From Betaproteobacteria bacterium (lineage in GTDB: Bacteria > Pseudomonadota > Gammaproteobacteria > Burkholderiales > SG8-41): DNA of 64,000 nt. Within the stretch, counting starts at the first letter, position 1. Every line of letters starts with the position of its first letter. This document shows positions 60,725-64,000 of the stretch, one piece after another. The notes under the pieces are model-generated. The model was not told the origin of the DNA, searched no databases, and saw only the letters and a program-made list of their open reading frames with translations. The position numbers and the translations under genes are program-made. The stretch is taken from NCBI GenBank assembly GCA_029863175.1, contig JAOTVX010000016.1:1-64000 (forward strand), read 5' to 3'.

Positions 60725-63013
60725 ATGGTAACAAGGACGATGCAAGGCGGAACAGTAGGACGCTCGATCCCGCGGCTCGAGGCTAACGCGAAGGTCACGG
60801 GGCGCGCGGAGTACGTACACAACCTGCGCCTGCCGGGAATGCTCTACGGAAAGATCTTCCGCAGCACGGTCGCGCACGGGCGCATCCGGCGCATCGACAC
60901 GAGCGCAGCGCAGACGGTCGAGGGCGTGCACCGTGTCGTCACTGCGGAAGACATCCGAAAAGTCATTCCGGATCCGCATTACGGTCCCGCGTTCCACGAT
61001 CAGCCGATCCTGGCGATCGACAAGGTGTGCCATGTCGGCGAGCCGGTCGCCGTCGTGCTCGCTTCGGACCCCCATGTCGCTGAGGAGGCCGCGAGCCAGA
61101 TCGTCGTCGAGTACGAGGAGTTGGCCGCGGTTTTCGACGAAGTCGAGGCGATGACCTCGAAAGCGGTGGTGCACGAGGCGCTCAAGCCCGCGGGAACGTT
61201 CCCCGACCTCAAGCATCTCCAGGGAAAGAAGAATACGAATATTGCGCTCGACTATCACCTGCGGCGCGGCGACGTGGAAGCGGCGTTCAAGACGGCGGAC
61301 CAGGTGTTCGAGCACACGTTCCACACGCAGCAGGTGCTGCACGTGCCGCTGGAGCCCTTCGTCTCCATCGCCGATCCTGGCGATTCCACACTCACCCTCC
61401 ACACTGCTTCCCAGAGCCCATCGTTCGTGCGCATCGAGATCGCGCGGCTTTTCGGCTGGCCGGAAAACAAGGTGCGGGTCAAGGTGCCCTACCTGGGCGG
61501 CGGCTTCGGCGCGAAGCTCTACATCAAGCTCGAGGCGCTCGTGACCGTGCTTGCGCTTATCACGCGCCGGCCGGTGAAGATCGCGCTCACGATGGAAGAG
61601 CAGTTCTACACGCTCACCAAGCACGCCGCGACGCTCCGCATCAAGAGCGGCGTCACGAAGGACGGGCGCATCACGGCGCGACGGTGCGAAGTGTGGTGGA
61701 ACGGCGGCGCCTATGCCGACATCGGCCCGCGCGTGACGCAAAAGTCGGGCTTTACGGCCCCGGGCCCGTACGATATCGAGAACGTTCACATCGACTCGTA
61801 CGCGCTCTATACGAATCTCCCGCCGGCCGGGGCGCTGCGCGGTTTTGGCATTCCCCAGCTGGTGTGGGCGTACGAGGGCCACACCGACATGATTGCGCGC
61901 GCGCTGAAGATGGACCCCGTCGAGTTTCGCCGCAAGAATCTCCTGCGAAACGGCCGTCCGCAGGCAACCGGAACGGTGATGAAGGACGCGGCAATCGACA
62001 AGGTTCTCGAGCGCGCGGCGGTGCGCATGGACTGGGGCAAGCCTTTCGAGCGGGGCAGCGGCAGTGTGCGGCGGGGGCGCGGCATCGCGATCGGCTTCAA
62101 GGCGAGCATTTCGCCGACGACATCGGTCGCCATCGTCAACCTCTATGCCGATGGCAGCTGCGCGCTCTATAGCAGCACGGTGGACATGGGGCAGGGCTCG
62201 GACACGGCGATGGCGCAGATTGTCGCCGAGGTGCTCGGCATTCCCATCGAGACGATCACCGTCGTGCATCCGGATACCGACGTGACACCGTACGACATGG
62301 CGACCCTGGGATCGCGCTCCACGTATCACATGGGAAACGCCGTGCGGCGCGCCGCGGAGGACGCGCGGGACAAGTTGATAGCGATGGCGCGCGAGGTTGG
62401 CTTATCGGCCGAGACGACGCCGATCCCCGATGTGTTCAGGAAGAAGTACGGAATGCAGGCCGGCAACATCGTCGGGACCGGGAGTTTCATCCCCACCTAT
62501 ATGCCAACGAATCACGACACCGGCCAGTCTGACAATGTGACCCCATTCTGGATGGTCGGCGCGACCGGGGCGGAGGTCGAGGTGGACACCGAGACGGGGC
62601 AGGTGCGCGTGACGCGGCTCGTGAATGTCGCCGACGTGGGGGCGCCCATCAACCCTCGTATCGTGGAGACGCAGCTCTCCGGCGCCGCGATCATGCAACT
62701 CGGCTTCACGCTTTCCGAAAAGATGGAGTTCAAAGCCGGGCAGTGCACCAACGCTTCGCTCGCCACCTACAAGATTCCGGGCCTGCTCGATATCCCCGGC
62801 ATAGTGGAAAACGAGGCGGTGGATTCCGTGGAGCAAGGCGGGCCATTCGGTGCGAAGGGAGTCGGCGAGACTGGGACGTTCGGCGTGTCACCGGCGATCG
62901 CGAACGCGATCGAGGACGCGGTGGGCGTGCGGCTGACATCGCTGCCGCTGACCGCGGAGGCGGTCTACCGCGCCCTCCGCGCGAAGGAAGGCAATCCGTT
63001 GAAAGACAATTAG
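60725..63013 (+). CDS. Molybdenum hydroxylase large subunit (second system)
   Basis: A 762-residue catalytic subunit of the xanthine dehydrogenase/4-hydroxybenzoyl-CoA reductase family. GRSIPRLEANAKVTGRAEYVHNLRLPGMLYGKIFRSTVAHGRI is the N-terminal half-domain; VPYLGGGFGAK, PPAGALRGFGIPQ (about 366-378) and GAKGVGETGTFGVSPAI (catalytic Glu) line the molybdenum site. The RGFG loop excludes form I and form II Cox. Proximity to a UbiD-family decarboxylase suggests an aromatic-substrate hydroxylase or dehydroxylating reductase, but substrate is not readable. ATG 60725 is chosen; a TTG precedes it. The stop TAG is part of the following A repeat (ttagccacagag). Confidence 0.92.
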   Translation: MVTRTMQGGTVGRSIPRLEANAKVTGRAEYVHNLRLPGMLYGKIFRSTVAHGRIRRIDTSAAQTVEGVHRVVTAEDIRKVIPDPHYGPAFHDQPILAIDKVCHVGEPVAVVLASDPHVAEEAASQIVVEYEELAAVFDEVEAMTSKAVVHEALKPAGTFPDLKHLQGKKNTNIALDYHLRRGDVEAAFKTADQVFEHTFHTQQVLHVPLEPFVSIADPGDSTLTLHTASQSPSFVRIEIARLFGWPENKVRVKVPYLGGGFGAKLYIKLEALVTVLALITRRPVKIALTMEEQFYTLTKHAATLRIKSGVTKDGRITARRCEVWWNGGAYADIGPRVTQKSGFTAPGPYDIENVHIDSYALYTNLPPAGALRGFGIPQLVWAYEGHTDMIARALKMDPVEFRRKNLLRNGRPQATGTVMKDAAIDKVLERAAVRMDWGKPFERGSGSVRRGRGIAIGFKASISPTTSVAIVNLYADGSCALYSSTVDMGQGSDTAMAQIVAEVLGIPIETITVVHPDTDVTPYDMATLGSRSTYHMGNAVRRAAEDARDKLIAMAREVGLSAETTPIPDVFRKKYGMQAGNIVGTGSFIPTYMPTNHDTGQSDNVTPFWMVGATGAEVEVDTETGQVRVTRLVNVADVGAPINPRIVETQLSGAAIMQLGFTLSEKMEFKAGQCTNASLATYKIPGLLDIPGIVENEAVDSVEQGGPFGAKGVGETGTFGVSPAIANAIEDAVGVRLTSLPLTAEAVYRALRAKEGNPLKDN

Positions 63014-63197
63014 CCACAGAGAGCACAGAGAACACAGAGAGAAACAGAATGAAAATTACCCCCACCCTATCCCTCCCCCTGAGGAGGGGATTTTCTCGTG
63101 GAATGGCTGCTGATATATGTCTCCCTCCTCCTCAGGGGGAAGGTTGGGATGGAGGTGGCTCTGAAATCCTCTGTGAACTCTGTGACCTCTGTGGCTG
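63011..63197. repeat. Concentric palindrome: A arms around H arms
   Basis: Outer A arms: 63011-63044 (tagccacagagagcacagag) and 63168-63197 (ctctgtgaactctgtgacct and onward). Inner H arms: 63059-63090 (ccccaccctatccctccccc) and 63122-63158 (tcagggggaaggttgggatg). Arms match across the centre in both families. The small-subunit gene starts 15 bp after the outer arm. Confidence 0.85.
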
Positions 63198-63211
63198 ATT
63201 TGGTTTTTGAC

Positions 63212-63694
63212 ATGAGCGCAGCGATGCGAACGATTCACTTCACTTTGAACGGTGAGCGCGTCTCGGCAGAGGTTCCGCCGCACTGGAACCTCGTCGAGCT
63301 GCTGCAGAACCACTTCGCGCTTTTCGGCGCGCGCGAGAGCTGCGGGCAGGGTCTGTGCGGATGCTGTACAGTGCTGGTGGACGGGCGCGCGGTGTCGGGC
63401 TGCCTCTACCTCGCGGCCCTGGTGGACGGCGCGGAAGTCGTCACGATCGAGCAGCCGGCGGCCGGAGATGGCCTGGACGCGATACAGAAAGCGTTCGTCG
63501 AGGCTGGCGGCTTCCAATGCGGCTTCTGCACGCCCGGGTTCGTGCTCATGACCCGGCAGTTGCTCGAGGAGAACCCAGATCCGACCGTGGACGAAATCCG
63601 GTACTATCTCTCCGGTAACCTGTGCCGGTGCGCGACCTATCCCGAAATCATCGAGGCGGTTAAACTCGCGGCGCAAAAGCGAAAAACACAGTGA
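63212..63694 (+). CDS. Molybdenum hydroxylase (2Fe-2S) subunit (second system)
   Basis: A 160-residue electron-transfer subunit. CGQGLCGCCTVLVDG and VSGC bind the first cluster (about residues 42-60); [13 protein letters not shown] and GNLCRCATYPEIIEAV bind the second. RTIHFTLNGERVSAEVPPHWNLVELLQNHFAL is the ubiquitin-like start. ATG 63212 (or 63224) is likely; an upstream open frame to 63098 is repeat DNA. Completes medium-large-small, with a UbiD-family gene 88 bp on. Confidence 0.94.
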   Translation: MSAAMRTIHFTLNGERVSAEVPPHWNLVELLQNHFALFGARESCGQGLCGCCTVLVDGRAVSGCLYLAALVDGAEVVTIEQPAAGDGLDAIQKAFVEAGGFQCGFCTPGFVLMTRQLLEENPDPTVDEIRYYLSGNLCRCATYPEIIEAVKLAAQKRKTQ

Positions 63695-63782
63695 GCCGCA
63701 GATACACGCAGATAAACGCGGATAAGATCGAAATCAAATTAGACAGGAAATCTTGTAAATCCTGTCCATTAAGAGTTTCAGC
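63695..63782. repeat. D array and small C hairpin
   Basis: D units 63695-63722 (gagccgcagatacacgcaga). A compact C hairpin at 63742-63767: gacagga-aatcttgtaaa-tcctgtc. Lies between the small subunit and the UbiD-family gene. Confidence 0.8.
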
Positions 63783-64000
63783 GTGACACGCTCTGAAAAA
63801 GGCAACCCGCTGGATCTTCGCGCGTGGCTCGATCAAGTCAGAAAGTTCGGCGAGTTGAAGGATGTGATCGGCGCCGACTGGAAGCTGGAGCTCGGCGCGA
63901 TCAGCGAGGTAAACGTCAGGCGGGATCCAAACCCGGCCCTGCTGTTCGACGAAATCGCGGGCTATCCGAAAGGATTCCGGGTCCTCACTTGCAGTACCAG
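63783..64000 (+). CDS. UbiD family decarboxylase, 5' part
   Basis: The first 72 codons, cut by the window edge. Translation from GTG 63783: EKGNPLDLRAWLDQVRKFGE, then LKDVIGADWKLELGAISEVN and a region ending PALLFDEIAGYPKGFRVLT. DLR.-LD.-...GEL..V.GADW.LE-GAI.E and LLFD-I.GYP.GFR-L are the UbiD N-terminal pattern. These prenylated-FMN enzymes (de)carboxylate aromatic or unsaturated acids. Next to the M-L-S hydroxylase it suggests an aromatic degradation cluster continuing rightward. Confidence 0.88.
   Translation, partial: MTRSEKGNPLDLRAWLDQVRKFGELKDVIGADWKLELGAISEVNVRRDPNPALLFDEIAGYPKGFRVLTCST

Noticed and set aside
60680..62329. Minus-strand open frame of 549 codons
   Set aside because: Antisense to the molybdenum hydroxylase large subunit, which has clear family motifs. 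The minus frame is His/Arg-rich shadow sequence.

Overview
The window is 64 kb of high-GC bacterial chromosome with the gene content of a free-living proteobacterium. HrpA, PEP carboxylase, an AceE-type E1, CorA, YqjG-type and YfcG-type glutathione enzymes, an HAE1-type RND pump and several molybdenum hydroxylases together fit an uncultured betaproteobacterium best; this is inference from protein families. There are no rRNA genes, no recognisable tRNA genes, no CRISPR array and no transposase.

Layout. 0-1.7 kb: an integron (attC, a UPF0158 cassette, the attI side and an integron integrase). 1.7-12.8 kb: housekeeping and stress genes (class II aldolase, pabB, a GxxExxY nuclease-fold protein, thioredoxin, RND efflux pair, pirin, glutathionyl-hydroquinone reductase, DODA-type dioxygenase). 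12.9-14.4 kb: two more integron-type cassettes with no integrase beside them. 14.9-21.6 kb: GST, a DedA-rhodanese fusion interrupted by one in-frame TGA, nitroreductase, a HhH protein, CapA-like phosphoesterase, a sugar-binding-type protein and a VOC protein. 21.7-26.8 kb: an AceE-like E1 divergent from an Lrp/AsnC regulator, then DoxX and an overlapping aminotransferase. 26.9-35.5 kb: CDGSH protein, exported deaminase, TauE, ppc, phosphatase, hydrolase, lipoprotein aminopeptidase. 35.6-46.5 kb: hrpA, rhomboid, sulfatase, RraA-like, sugar-acid-type dehydratase, SET protein. 47.0-50.7 kb: coxSLM of form II type. 51-59.2 kb: corA, GH15, DUF2127, an integron-type cassette, SGNH hydrolase, an integron-integrase relic and a phospholipase D-like lipoprotein. 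59.5-64 kb: a second molybdenum hydroxylase (medium, large, small) followed by the start of a UbiD-family decarboxylase.

The most striking feature is the intergenic DNA. Most gaps are filled by a few families of short tandem units, usually arranged as facing arms of long hairpins: A (cacagagaa), B (gaaccgccaaggcgcc), C (gacaggattaacagg), D (cgcagataaa), E (gcgaaggac), F (cgccgatgaa), G (atggtgatga/tcatcaccat) and H (ccctccccct), plus at least nine arrays of unrelated 7-bp units. Families are nested concentrically (A around C, D around C, A around H, G around a heptamer array). One A-family hairpin carries a gene instead of a spacer: the GxxExxY/PD-(D/E)XK protein. This suggests a dispersed, nesting repeat system in which that nuclease-fold gene may be the coding member. 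Repeat units also supply stop codons, C-terminal tails and one probable signal-peptide start for neighbouring genes.
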